From contig BSDZ01000051.1 in assembly GCA_030268105.1 (NCBI GenBank), positions 82,001 to 146,000 of the forward strand: a stretch of 64,000 nucleotides of DNA, written 5' to 3'. The position numbers and the translations under genes are program-made. Position 1 is the first letter of the stretch, and the number at the start of each line of letters is the position of its first letter. Below the pieces are notes generated by a model, which was given only the letters and a program-made list of their open reading frames with translations, did no database searches and was not told where the DNA came from. Positions 26,101 to 37,662 of this stretch are shown here, piece after piece. Origin of the DNA: Volvox africanus. Taxonomy: Eukaryota > Chlorophyta > Chlorophyceae > Chlamydomonadales > Volvocaceae.

Positions 26101-28023
26101 GACCACTCACCACCGGCGTCGGCTGTGTGCACATCCCCCCCAATATTCCCTTCCAGCGCCTGCGCCTCGTATTGCTGAGTATACGCGGCTGCATAGTACT
26201 GTGCGTACGTGACGGCATCCGCCTACCCGTAACCCATCCCCAACGCATACTGGTATAAATATGCGTATTGCTGGTAGTAATACTGCGAGTGCCAGGTGGA
26301 GCAGTCACTGCCTTCCACAGCCCCATCTGACGGGCCAGTAGTTGCCGCTTTACCTCTTCCGACATCACCGTTTTTAACCTCAACTGCTTGCCCACCATCA
26401 TGGGCCTCGACAGCCAGGCTGCCGCCATTGGAAACCGGTCCAGCTGCCTGCCCACCTGGCGCCCCTCCAGCCTCAAAATCCGCCGGTGGGGCACAGCTGT
26501 CTGCAGCCGTATCACCCTCTTCAACTGTCGCCAGCTCTCCCCCTTTTAACGTCGCCTGGTCGCAATCACTCAAATTGTAATGGTTAACATGAGACCGCAC
26601 TGGAGTGACTCCCAGACTGTCATGCAACGAGATGGCCATACCCACGTCTGATGCATTTGCTGCTGCACCCACAAAGCGAGGAGATCCTCGCAACGCCAGT
26701 GGCGAGGGCTGCTGCTGCAGCTGATCCTCAGTCAAAAGGTCCTCAGGCGGTGCCACGACCAGCGCCATGGGGCTGTCTACACACCTTTCCTCCGTGCTTG
26801 GAAAAGATACGGGAATACGTGGATCGTCAGTCAAATTGGTCGCGTCTACCATCGTCTGTGCACAGGCACAATCAAACATTTCTATATCCGTAAATGTGGC
26901 AAGCTCCAGATCGTCACGCCTATTGAAAATCTCGCCTGTGTTGCTGTGCAAGTGCGGCGCAGCGCTGCATGTAACAGCGTGCTGCTTGTCACGGACTTCA
27001 GCGGAAATGGTAACTTCGTCTACCTTTACAAGTCCCTCCCCGCTCCAGCAGAGAACCCGCTCATCATGAAGGCCAGGGACGGGGCCAGCTAAGTGATCGA
27101 CGGGAGCTGCATCTGTGGCAGAGCGCGCATTGTCTACTTTGTTATTTAGATCTGTTGTTTCATCACCCGTACCGCCGACCTGTGAGTTGCGTGGCAGGAT
27201 CGGCAACGGTACGAAGGACGTCCCAGCCGATAACAGATTTATTGGCCTTTTGGGGGAGGAGGGGACAAAGGCTGTGGCAGTCGTAGCACATGCAGTCTCG
27301 GATGGCGACCTGGATCACAGGCTGAAGGACGCCGGTAAATTAAAGCCTCCGCCGGACTGCGGGGGAGATGAAGCCATGCTGACCATGGCGCTGGGTGGTT
27401 CGGAGAAGGTGTTCCCTTGGCCAGCGCCGACAAGGCCTGCAAAGTCCGTCTGTGAAAGGGACCCCCCCAGAGACGCCATTGATGATGAAATGGAAAGTTC
27501 CGGCTGCAGCACATAGCGCTGTGATAGATTGCGCCTGAGGAGGAGAAAACGGAGAGGTGTTAACTTTCGGACAACATGAGACAAGGTAACGATAACTGTA
27601 AATCCCGATATCGTTTCGCTAGCATACTTGATGTACTTACAACATCGAAAAAATTTATATTATAATCTCTATTCCGGTTACTCACTTGTGCAGCGGCTTT
27701 GAGGTGAAGGCGCCTACGGCAGGGATGGGTGGCGGAGGCGGCCCCGCCGCCTGTTGTTTAGCCTCCTCTTCCTTACCTATCTCGATCCATCGATTAAGCT
27801 GCGTTAGGAAAATGAAGTACAAGGCCTTCAAAACATAAATTCATAACGAAGGATATTGTCCACGCTAGCTGTGTGTGAACCATGCGCACCTCTTTATGAA
27901 AATGCATCCTGTTTTCCTCTCCCAGATTGCCTTGTTTTATCTTCTTCCTCTTGGTCATCCACTGCGAGGGATTGGACATTGGTCAAAGTTCGAGAAGTGT
28001 TGATGATATACAGCCCACGTATG

Positions 28024-28054
<31 letters not shown>

Positions 28055-28162
28055 ACCCTAAAACCCTAAAACCCTATATATATATATACATACTGCTAGG
28101 CCTCCGAAGATATCGATTGGCAACTTGGAAGGCGTCTTTTGTGGCCCTTGATTTGAAGCCAT
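23131..28162 (-). CDS. Sec16-C-terminus-like / p115-tail-like coiled-coil protein (gene model uncertain)
   Basis: Proposed minus-strand exons: 28094-28162, 27890-27961, 27686-27798, 27384-27534, 27179 down to 23472, and 23131-23397. Exons 2-3 resemble the end of Sec16, the COPII exit-site scaffold: 'KQGNLGEENRMHFHKE' joined to 'LNRWIEIGKEEEAKQQ', a Pro run, then 'LSQRYV', matching the plant pattern 'LGEENKFYYDEKLKRWVEEG…PPPP…SRYVD'. A long Ala/Gln/Ser/Val-rich region of low complexity follows, with a Tyr/Gln/Ala patch near 26180-26290 and about 140 residues of coiled coil (about 23440-23860). The last exon ends like golgin p115/Uso1: 'DELLLCLGQESMKVVVLTNA'. Open problems: an in-frame TAG at 26223-26225 needs an unplaced intron; a TGA at 27315-27317 is removed if intron 27180-27383 is real; the tail needs a 74-nt intron at 23398-23471. 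No Sec16 central domain or p115 head was found. It could be a truncated or decaying gene. Confidence 0.5.
28028..28089. repeat. (TA)n tracts flanking an interstitial telomere repeat
   Basis: Inside the 131-bp intron between the first two proposed exons of the Sec16/p115-like gene, (TA)n (28028-28053) is followed by about two and a half CCCTAAAA units (28053-28075), the complement of TTTTAGGG, and then more TA. Confidence 0.9.
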
Positions 28163-31100
28163 GGCACCTCCGCGTGTCGTCTACAGGTAGATCGCGTCAG
28201 CCAAGATATCTAAGCCATGTTGGCATAACTGTATGTGGTAAAATGTTCCTGTATGTTTATATTAAACAGCAAAAGCTTGTTTGCCGTACCCCAGAACTGA
28301 ATCGCCAATTTATCATACTGTTACCGAGCTGGATATCACGTTAGCACGATAGCAAGTCAAGTAGACCCATCGTGGACACCAAAGTTGCTATCTTGCCGCC
28401 TGTACAAGTTAATCTCCCGCATCTCTCTTCACATCGGCCTCGTTCGTCAAATCGATTTGCGCTGATGCAGAGTTAATCGCTTTGGCCCCGTGAAGATAGT
28501 TTTTTTGTGAGACCAGGATTGCATTACATCTTCCTTCCCTGATACTAATGCCCCTGCGACGAGAGCACTCATAACTCCTAACTCCTAAGCGCACATGCGT
28601 CCTTCGGCATGGAAGGAAATTGCTTCATTATGTAACATTCCTCCATGGATTCATAGACTCGCGTGCTTAACAACTGGTACGTCTCCCAGTCTGCCGTCGT
28701 TATTGAGGCCATCCCTGGTCCTCGTGGCTATCAACGGCTATTGGCACCTAACCGCACGTATCGGTATAACCCATGCAATCACCCATTTATCCTCCGGCCA
28801 CACGGGAATCTCACGTACAGGAATACTTCCAAGCTGTTTAGCATAAAAATTTCAAATCATTCATTCTTGCTTGCTACTGCATTTGCAGCCATTTTAGGTC
28901 CAACCCATGGTTCAAATTGCATGCCACCTTTATTTACGGGAAGGTTGCAAACGCAGCTACTTAAGGGCTTTACGGACTAACTGCCCTTGCTCCCCCTATT
29001 TGACTTGCCGACTCTGTTCTGGGTCGCCCCGGAGCTTCACTGAACATGACAAGGCCACAGAAACTCGAGGAATCCCATAACATGTAGCTAAGAATCATCG
29101 GACATGCAACAAGCTCCTCAACTCGTTCCTAGACGAACTCTAGCTGGACGCACAACGAACTAAACATTACCTAACCCTGATAATCCAGTCGATAACGTCC
29201 TGCTGTTGTCGAAATGGATAAGCATATCCCTGGATCCAGTCCATATGGCGCAAGCTTCTAAAATATTGGACCGATGGCGGTTGGCTATGTGTGTGAGCTG
29301 TATGGAGGGCTGGTCTTGCCCAGCGTTTTACGAGTAATCGTGCCGCGTGAGTGATGCTGCGGGGAAAAGGGGTTGGGAGCCCCGCGGCATTAGGCAGACT
29401 TTACCTAAAGCAGGTTTTCCTGGCGGAATCACCTGCAGAGTTGTGCGAAAAGGTAATAAGAGAATTTTGTAGGATGCACGGAGACCAACCTGACACGCGG
29501 GAGTTAACCCCCAATGTCCAGCGACTACCATCCGGGGTTCTGCTGAAGATCCTACGCTTTCATCCTCTAGAGCCACCACCTTGGTTCGCAAGTCCTCGAG
29601 AAATGTCCTCCTGCGTACAAATTACACGAACCATGTACAAACCATGCTTATTTTGATCGTCTTGATTATGTCTCACCCATGTGCCAGGAACATGCTTATG
29701 TCTTCGTATCATAATACAGCAGGTTTACCATCCCTATACCAGGAATAACATCATGTGCAGCGCCAGAATATTGATAATGCACAAGTTCGATCTTTTTGCT
29801 ATATTGCTAGGCCACTATGAATTGGTTATGGCATATACTTTTTAAATAGTGTATCTATATTACAATTATATTTCCTTCTCCTAAATTTAGCTTGAAACAA
29901 TTTCGGCTCAATAGGGTTTAGGTCAGGGGAGTAAGTTACAAGCAAGGTTAAAGATCCGAAGGCCACGGTAGATGAGACGGAAAACCAATGTCGTGTGCGA
30001 GGCGGGGCTGCAGTGCAGCTGCAGTCAAGTGCCGATCAGATTATTACCCTTGGTATCGAGTGCCTGCTGTACGACAGATCTGCACTGCGCTCGACAGCAT
30101 CTTAGCCCATCTAATGCTGCGAGGCTTGGAAAGCAGTAGCAATCGACGAACGTTCTCAAGCTCCCATCCAAGCAAGCAGCTTCCACGGGATGCGGATATC
30201 CCCACCCCGCGGCCTGAAGGCCCAGAGAGATAAACAAGGGTGATGACAAACGCCGGAACCATATCAGCCCGCCGCACGAGAGGTGCAACCGTTGTCAATA
30301 ATTCAAGCACCCGCATGATTCGGCCACGAATACCACGAGCTAACCTCGACGCCTGGCAGTTCGACCCATCCATAACTGGTGGGCCGCGGCGCGGCCAGTC
30401 GAGGATGAGGGAACAACAGCGCATGCTGCTGGCTCCCCCATTACTTATCGCATTTCTTTAATTTTGAACCCGCCCCGAATGGTGGGAGTTCTGATGCATG
30501 CGACTGCATTGCCTCAAACCCCCTCCCGATGCCTGTAAGTTGTGATGGGCGTGCTTTGTAAAAATGCAACGTGCATGGGTCAAGCGGTGTTGCTTATGGG
30601 AGTACCTTGAGCCTGCTGGGCTGGAAGGGCTTGGGCCTTACATAGGTAGAGGCCTGTATTATAAGGGATGGACTAGCCCAAGATCTACAAGACAAGATCT
30701 ACAAATCCAACCGAAAGGCATGAAGTATTTAGGTAATTGCATCCACATTCATTAATTTAAGAACGCCGAGAGTGCTCCAAACGCACTTGCGAGCCTCCCC
30801 ACCGGGATGATGATGGTGGAAGCCTTAGCTCTTTCCTATTACGCGCTGTGGGAGCGAACCAATCTTTGATGGGAGCAATGCCAGCCGGGCGGCAATCTAG
30901 CCATGCATCGCCCGCCCGCCTTCCATTATGTGCACGACGGGGCCCCGCCAGAGCTGTACATTGGTGCAGCTGCATCGGCTGCTGGTTATAATAAATAACG
31001 CCCCCACGGCGTCCTGCACGGCTTAGAGCCAGCTGCGGACCGGCGTCAGCTGCTGGTGTTCAACAGCAGCCCGCAATGATGAATAGTTGCATGGGGCTAC

Positions 31101-32978
31101 TCAGCATCTCCTCAAGATGAAGTATATGATCAGATGCCGGTGCCTTAGCGTTGCCGAGGTGTTGCCTTCCCGGAGAATGCCCTGAAGGAGATCGCCTGCC
31201 GCCCCTGCCAGCCACCGTTCGTTGCACGCCGGAGGCTGTGCTGGTAAGGCAGCATTCCTACTCATTAGACGCCTTGTCTGCTACAAATAATAGCTTGCAG
31301 ATCCAGACGCGTCATGCTGTCGACGTGTTGATCGCCATGCATCTCATCCTAGAGACTCGACGCCGGTTTTTAATAACATGCCCGACCAAGTCAATGTCGT
31401 TCCACTCTTTTCATCCGCTCCTAATCAATGGACTGATAATATAGAAAAAGGCTTTCATGCGCTTTTCGCGCACGTGTGCGCTGTAGCAGGGGTCCCCTGG
31501 GCCCCTGGCCTCTGGGCTGTACAGGCATGCGGTGTCCATGAGGTGTGGATTTGGTGTCTATGAGAGGGGACTTGTTCTCCCCCGCCGCGCCCTTTCATCG
31601 TTAGCTCCCGCTCGCACCGTCGCTTGTTACGTCTCCCATCAAATCCCACTCAGAATGACGCTGTCCCTTGGCTGATTGAGACCGTATTCATCTCCTTCAT
31701 TTGCCCTTCCCGTTCCAAGCTCCGGCACTGTCCTCCATAACATCACGACGGTAACGACCTCTACCGGCTACTCCAGTGATCACAGCCACTTCCAGCAGCA
31801 CCCCTTCTGCTCCATCAGCGTCGAGACATACCACACTCAGTGCCCACGTGTGGCAGCGAACTATAGGACTACCACACTGCCCGCTGCCGCGGCAGCAGGC
31901 ACCACCATGTGCATTGATTGGATTGATTGAATGGAAGCGGGTCTTGAACCCCCGGACACATCTCCGTGCACTTTAATTGGATTGATTGGATGTAAGCAGG
32001 TCGGTATCCTCCCCCACCCCCGTGTGCTTTGATTGGATTGATCGGATTTGGTTAATCGAATTGCTAAGCGGACCAGATTTGAAAAGTCAAAGTTCATACT
32101 GCAACTCTCCCGCCTTCCAAGTACGTAATATTTCGGCCAATTCCGTCGCATCAAGCTGTTTCAGCAACAGTGATCTCCATACGTTGCTAACATCAAGCTA
32201 TTCCGAGGGTTTTCAGAAATTTGAAAGGACTTCTGTGTCCGCAGCAACACTTGCCTTTGGGAGGAGGCAGACAAACAGGGACTTCTCATTAAAGGGAATT
32301 AGCTATTTGTTATAAAATGGTGAAGGGCGGTGTCAGTTCTGTTGGTAGAAACAGCTACTCTGTATAATTTCACTTTATGGCGGAAGTCCTGTTTATCTTT
32401 CTTTCCAAGCCTTCATTTAGCAATTTAAATCAATAAATATAACTGGTGCATTATGCTCCGGTGCATTCATTAAAGGGGCTTCGGACGTCACCAAGATAAC
32501 CCAAGCGACTAAAAACACTGACCAATGGAACCTAAAAGGAGACCAGATTGAATACAGATATCATCATAGTGACAAACCGTGCATTGGGCTGCTGTACTTT
32601 CACGCAAAAGATGCCGCACGCGCAGCAACACATTGTACGCCGATGTCCCCCGTTACTAAAACACCGAAGAGGACCTCCGGTTCATCTACGTAAATAAGTG
32701 ATATTATATGTGTAATAACGACCTTCGACTGGGTGCTTAGGGAATTGAACATCCAATTAATTTTCTGGTTACTATGGCTAATGTAAGGAGTCCTGCATAA
32801 TTACAGTAACTAGACTCGAATTACTGCCGGAAGGGGCAAAGCACGCCGAAGAGTACCCCTGCCCTGGCGTACGGAAGCGAATTGTTCTGACCACAATGTC
32901 GGAGATTTTTTATTTGGCAACACAACCTGATTATTGTATCACAATCCGCAGGGAATATTTCATAACTGTACACAAAAA
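28163..32978. other. Gene-poor region
   Basis: No complete gene recognised in about 4.8 kb. A plus-strand frame at 29351-29656 includes 'RLPSGVLLKILRFH', close to the F-box start 'LPEGVLLNISRFL' of the gene at 61.5 kb, but the rest does not continue as an F-box protein; it may be a relic. A degenerate tandem repeat sits at 31910-32060. Upstream exons of the Sec16-like gene could lie at the left end. Other open frames are short and overlap on both strands. Confidence 0.4.
31910..32060. repeat. Degenerate tandem repeat, about 55-60 bp unit
   Basis: Three copies begin with GTGC followed by TTGATTGGATTGATTG-like sequence (about 31910, 31966 and 32021). The first two continue with AAGCRGGTC. The minus strand of copy 1 has a GGGTTCAAGACCC stretch like a tRNA T-arm, but no tRNA fold was found around it. 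Confidence 0.6.
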
Positions 32979-34748
32979 ATGGCGCTCGTTCGACCTCATC
33001 ACCGAATTGCAACAGCCACGCGCATGCGAGTGTCGCCCAAGTCAGGTTTTTTTTCTCTTTTGACGCAACGAACTAATAAAGTTGAGAAACTCCTTGCTAT
33101 TAAGGAGGAACTTTTGGAGCGATTGGAGGGTCTCAATCGCGGAGCTTCGGCGTCGGCTGGTAGGATCCACATGCATAATCTTTGCCCTCGTATCTGAACA
33201 TCATTTGCGCATTTTGTTTCTTCGATCCCCGTAACGCCTGAAAACGTTTGTTCGCTTGCTTCTTTCTGAGGTTAGCGCTAACACCTTCCGTCAACTGCCG
33301 ACACCTCAGCGGGGTTTCCCACTCTTTTTCACAATCGCGCGAATACGTGTACTATATCCTTGCGCACAGATGATAAGGCTGAAGTTGAGCGCCTGGCGAG
33401 GTCTCTTGAGCAGCTGAATCCCACTCCACAACCGCTGAAGGCGCCGGAGCTGCTAAATGGCAAGTGGCGCCTGCTGTACACCACCTCCGCCTTCATTTTG
33501 GCCACCAGCCGGCCTCCGGCTCTGAGGCCCCAGGGACCCATCTTCCAAACCATAGGTGTGGGGGGCTTGGACCCAACCAGGCTGCTTCCGTCCAGTCCAG
33601 TCATTTGGTCAGCCGATTAGCCGGGGAGCAAGGGGGGTCGTGTGTTATTGCCCATGCTGACAAAGAGCATTACGGCAAAGAAACGTGGCTGCGAATGCCC
33701 AAGAAACGCATAAAAACCAGTCTTTGGCTTCCTACGGTTGGCAGGCAGGCACTGCGACCAGCACTCCTCTCCGCTGATCAGCTCACGGCTGATTCGATGT
33801 TTTCTTCAACCTACTATCATTTCTCTGCTTTGCCGATATTTTCATGGCCGTGCTTAGCTTATTGTCAATGCTGAGGTCGTGCACATGCGGGAGCTATTTC
33901 ACGGCAATCTGGATGCCTCCTGCACAATGCAGATGCAGAGAAGCTGAAGGCCAGGAACAACGAGACGTGGCCATTTTTTAACCAGGTGCGTCCAGAGCGA
34001 CGGTGTGGGCTGAGGAAGGGGGTCGTATGTGATGGTTCGGTTTGCAGATCTGAATTTTCGGTGAGCACAACTGCAACCGCCCTCAAACCACCCAACCCTT
34101 TACGCCCTGAGCATGGAACCTAAACTGCATGGGAAGCGCGGGCCAGCTGTAATGCACACGAAGACACACATGCGCATAGTCACACAGGTATGCTTTCCAC
34201 ATGGTGCAGGACCGCAAGCCATCTGGGGGTTATGCCATCCCCAAATCCAATTGTTCTCCACAATCTCTACACAAGTAGAACATTATCCCAGACATACGAA
34301 GAAATCATCCATCGTGCGATATCCAGTTATCCAATGACAACATTACCTCAGGTTTCCGCCGATCTAATCCCGCTGAGCCCCAAGAAGGTGGCAGTTCAGT
34401 TCCGGACATTCAAGCTGCTGGGCGTTATCCCCATCGCGGCACCTCCCAGCGCCAGGGGTAGGACCAGGGACAGGATTAGGGAGGGGCAGCATGCAAGGCA
34501 AGGAAGGCGGCCTGATTTGTAAGCCCATTTCTGTCTTCCTGTTATGCTGCTCGCGCACGTGAATTCCTTGGCGTCCATCTTACAAAACCCCTCCTAGTTA
34601 TCGTATATATTCCTCTTTTCCGCTCTTTTCCTTTGCTCCAGGGGAGCTGGCTGTGACATATCTGGACGAGGACCTGCGCATCAGCCGGGGTGATCAGGGC
34701 AACCTGTTCATATTGGATATGGTAGACCGCAGCGCCCGGCTGGGTTGA
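32979..34748 (+). CDS. Plastid fibrillin / plastid-lipid-associated protein (PAP domain)
   Basis: Five exons: 32979-33159, 33370-33555, 33933-33985, 34352-34457, 34642-34748; phases fit and give 210 residues. Fibrillins are lipocalin-like proteins that coat plastoglobules or sit on thylakoids, carry hydrophobic molecules, and respond to light and oxidative stress. Seen here: an N-terminal stretch of about 30 residues rich in Arg/Ser/Thr with almost no acids (transit peptide-like); a helix '[20 protein letters not shown]'; the PAP signature '[20 protein letters not shown]' followed by LYTTS; '[16 protein letters not shown]'; '[12 protein letters not shown]'; and the C-terminal family motif '[19 protein letters not shown]'. 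The open frame reaches an earlier ATG at 32934; the ATG at 32979 was preferred because what follows looks like a transit peptide. The subfamily (FBN1-FBN11) cannot be assigned by eye. Confidence 0.92.
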
Positions 34749-35990
34749 CCGGACTAACCGGAGGGAGGGGGGAAAAAGGGCAGTGAATAAGCCGGAGGCC
34801 GTGAAAGGCCCCTGTTGCAGTGCCGGTTTTTGGTGGGGGAAGGAACCCGTCCTCTTCGTCTTATCTGAGACATGGGGCAGAAAGGCTGCGGGCGGCCGGA
34901 TTGGAGGAATTTGGGAGACCCCTGTCGGGGCCCGGAGGCTAAGTTGGAGAAATTTGGCTTTATTCCTACGGAGTGGGCAACGGCGGACAACACCATCTCG
35001 CTGCGTAGTGCTCCTCACTCGACGAGGTGAGATGCATGTCCACGGCCGCATAGACACAGACACCTTCCCGGTTCCTACGGCGTCTCCGTCTTCTTCGTCA
35101 CTGTAGCCAGACTGTCTCGCTCTCGTGGCGCCTCCTACGCTCAATGTGCCCAAGCCGCATCGAAAACTGTCCTGCGCTGCCACATTTAAGGGATGCGAGT
35201 CTTTCGCATGCTTTGCATGATAGGATCACACCAGCACGGCGGACAGCCCCGGCACTGACCAGGCCACCTCCCAGCGCTCTGACCCCAGCCGGGGGACCAC
35301 CAACGGGATGGCAGCAGGCAGCAGAACAGTCCGCCCGCATATGCCATGGACGAAGCAAAGACTTGAGTGAGAGTGCGCGGTGCGTGTTGAGTACGTGTTT
35401 ATGAGGCCTCGATTTTGCTTTTGACAATATCTAAGGAGAGTGTCCAAGTGTGCATAATAGCTTCATTTTCATTGGTTTTTCAGACTGTGTTGTCCGAAAT
35501 ACGTAGGCAGCTGCGTAGGGCGAAGAGCGTTTTGGATACATTTAGGTATTTGAAGGCTGCCGCCTTCGTTCGTTGCAGGCGTCTTTTGTGGACACCTTTA
35601 CTTAGAGGTGGCTTGTAGTATTACAAGTGGCGTTTATGTTAGTGTGAGGAGGAATATTCTTCGAAGGTCGTGCTGCGACCGACGACTAACAGCGCGCAAC
35701 TTATTGTAGTGGTGTACAAACCTTGGCAGTGCTACAGTACATCATCGTCTATACAGGATGAGCAGAGGCCCGATCAGAATATTTCCACAATGCATCCACT
35801 TTCACAATCCATCCCGGATACTACCCATAGACATGCACCCCAGGATACTACACAGGACCTTTTGTACAGGGGGCCAGCAGCCATGTACGTGTCTGCCTTT
35901 TGAGCGGATGGACCAGGCCGGCAACTAACATGATGCCCATAGTGATGGCCATCGTTGGTGCGGAGGGTATCACAAACTTGCCGCATCTAA
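34749..35990. other. 3' flank of fibrillin gene, no gene recognised
   Basis: A minus-strand frame of 213 codons (34542-35183) overlaps the last fibrillin exon in antisense. It has no recognisable domain and a composition expected of the complement of GC-rich sequence. Nothing else stands out. Confidence 0.4.
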
Positions 35991-36290
35991 GGAGGGTACC
36001 TGGCTGGCAATTAGCTTGCAGCGGCATCTAGATACTTTCCTAGCCGCATCTAGGATTTAAGATGCTTAAGATTGTCCCTCAGCCGCATCTAGATACTGCC
36101 AAAACCGCTTCTAGATACGTTAGACCCCCTCCGGTACCCACATCTAGATGCCTGAATGCATCTAGATGCCATCCTAGAAGTATCTAGATGCCTTAGACAC
36201 CCCTTTTTGCCGCATCTAGATACTTTACATCCCCCCCCCTTCGCGGCATCTAGATACTTTCCTAGCCGCACCTGGATATTAAGACCTCAT
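35990..36290. repeat. CATCTAGATAC repeat array 1
   Basis: About ten degenerate copies of GCCGCATCTAGATACTTT, spaced irregularly by 15-40 bases of C-rich filler such as CCCCCTCC. The core TCTAGA is palindromic, so copies can be read on either strand. Confidence 0.75.
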
Positions 36291-36379
36291 GGTCACCTGC
36301 CCAAATTTTGTATCCCTGATGATATAAAAACGTATATAAATTCTAAGTGGTATTTGATGAGTTTTCATGTAGGGGAAAT

Positions 36380-36816
36380 GTGTGCCCCGAAACCCAAAAA
36401 CAGCAACCGAATACCGTAGTTGTAGATAATTTGTCTACAAATGAATAGCTAAGAACTAAATATATAAAATAATGTTGGTTAAGGTGAACGATCTGTGTGA
36501 GTGGACCTCGTGCCCAAAACTTCCCATAATAATCCAATAGGTCGGGCATTTTAACGAGAACAATACAATTCCATGTGCTGTTCTTTATAGACGAACAGAT
36601 ACATTAGGCGACCATGCGCACAGAGCCATGACCACTGCGTGCACCAAACTTCCCAACTGAGTGAATCTGCCATGGATTTTATGTGTTAACACTACAAGTT
36701 TTCATTTGGTTCCCTTAATATAATCAAAGAAGCGAGCTGGCCATCTGCCCAGAGGAAGGGCCACGCGCACCAGTGTTTCAGTGCTACTCGTGCTAGTCTT
36801 GGGTTTCGGGGCACAC
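36380..36816. repeat. 17-bp perfect inverted repeat pair
   Basis: GTGTGCCCCGAAACCCA at 36380-36396 is the exact reverse complement of 36800-36816. The pair encloses about 400 bp of AT-rich sequence and lies between CATCTAGATAC arrays 1 and 2. These could be terminal inverted repeats of a small non-autonomous element; no target-site duplication was clear. Confidence 0.5.
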
Positions 36817-36867
36817 GGTTACGCCTGCTTACTACTGTGAAGGTCGAGGCTGGCTTTACATATTTAA

Positions 36868-37110
36868 TGATCTAGATACCTAAGCTGCATCTATATATCT
36901 TATGACTCACATCTAGATACCAAAGACACCCCCCTTCAGCCGCATCTAGATATCTTGTGACTCGCATCTAGGGAGTGTCTAGATATATCCAGACACCCCT
37001 CGTTTAGCTGCAGCTAGATATTCTTTTCGTCGCATGTAGGTATCCAGACCCCCCCCCGGTAGCCGCATCTAAGTGACTGGTAAGCCGCATCTAGATATCC
37101 GGACCACCAT
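36868..37110. repeat. CATCTAGATAC repeat array 2
   Basis: A second cluster of about eight degenerate copies of the same unit as array 1, again with C-rich spacers. Confidence 0.7.
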
Positions 37111-37290
37111 TGTTTTTTCATGTTGGGGAGTCTGACTTTGGGTACAGGTCAAGTACGTAACGAAAAACATTTTCCGTTACAGTGGTTACAAACTTACAAT
37201 GTCGAATAAGGCCAGGGGGCCTTTTGCACCCCCTCAGAGCATGAAAACCCCTAAACACCACCTTGCTTCAGGTCTTAGGAGGTTCATTTT

Positions 37291-37662
37291 GTAACGCAGG
37301 GTGCAATAGCGCATGATGCTGGGTTGTAAGTTTCCCCACTACAATCCTCCCCACCCTGCAGCAAACATCCTCGGCCCCCCCTGGCACCCCGTAGCTTGCG
37401 CCTTGCACCTGAAGGATGGGGTTCTTTTGTATTCCCCGCTCTACTGCCCATTTTTCTTTATTTAGGGCGGCGTGTTGTAACCCTGACGCAGCGCCAGCCC
37501 AGATGTCCACCATATAGGGCAGACGGGATTCATGCGCATCCTGTCGTGTTTGCATCAACTGTGTATGCTAGCCGGGGATTGACCCAAGGACTCTTGTGTC
37601 AGACCCTAGCAATTCGCACAACTGTAACAGGGTGCAATAGGGTGTGATGCCAGGGTGCGAGT
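37291..37662 (+). repeat. Direct repeat pair of about 40 bp
   Basis: GTAACGCAGGGTGCAATAGC at 37291 and a related copy at 37624 (GTAACAGGGTGCAATAGG), each followed by a similar GTGATGC…GGG stretch. The copies are about 330 bp apart and enclose no recognised gene. Confidence 0.5.

Noticed and set aside
27315..27317. In-frame TGA as proof that the Sec16/p115-like gene is a pseudogene
   Set aside because: A phase-0 intron 27180-27383 (donor after GCCATG, acceptor AACTCACAG) is 204 nt and removes the TGA cleanly, so this stop alone proves nothing.
31925..31975. tRNA gene on the minus strand
   Set aside because: A T-arm-like stretch is present, but the stem has mismatches and no acceptor, D-arm or anticodon stem can be placed around it.
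34542..35183. 213-codon minus-strand frame over the end of the fibrillin gene
   Set aside because: No domain, overlaps a confirmed exon in antisense, and GC-rich DNA commonly leaves such frames open.
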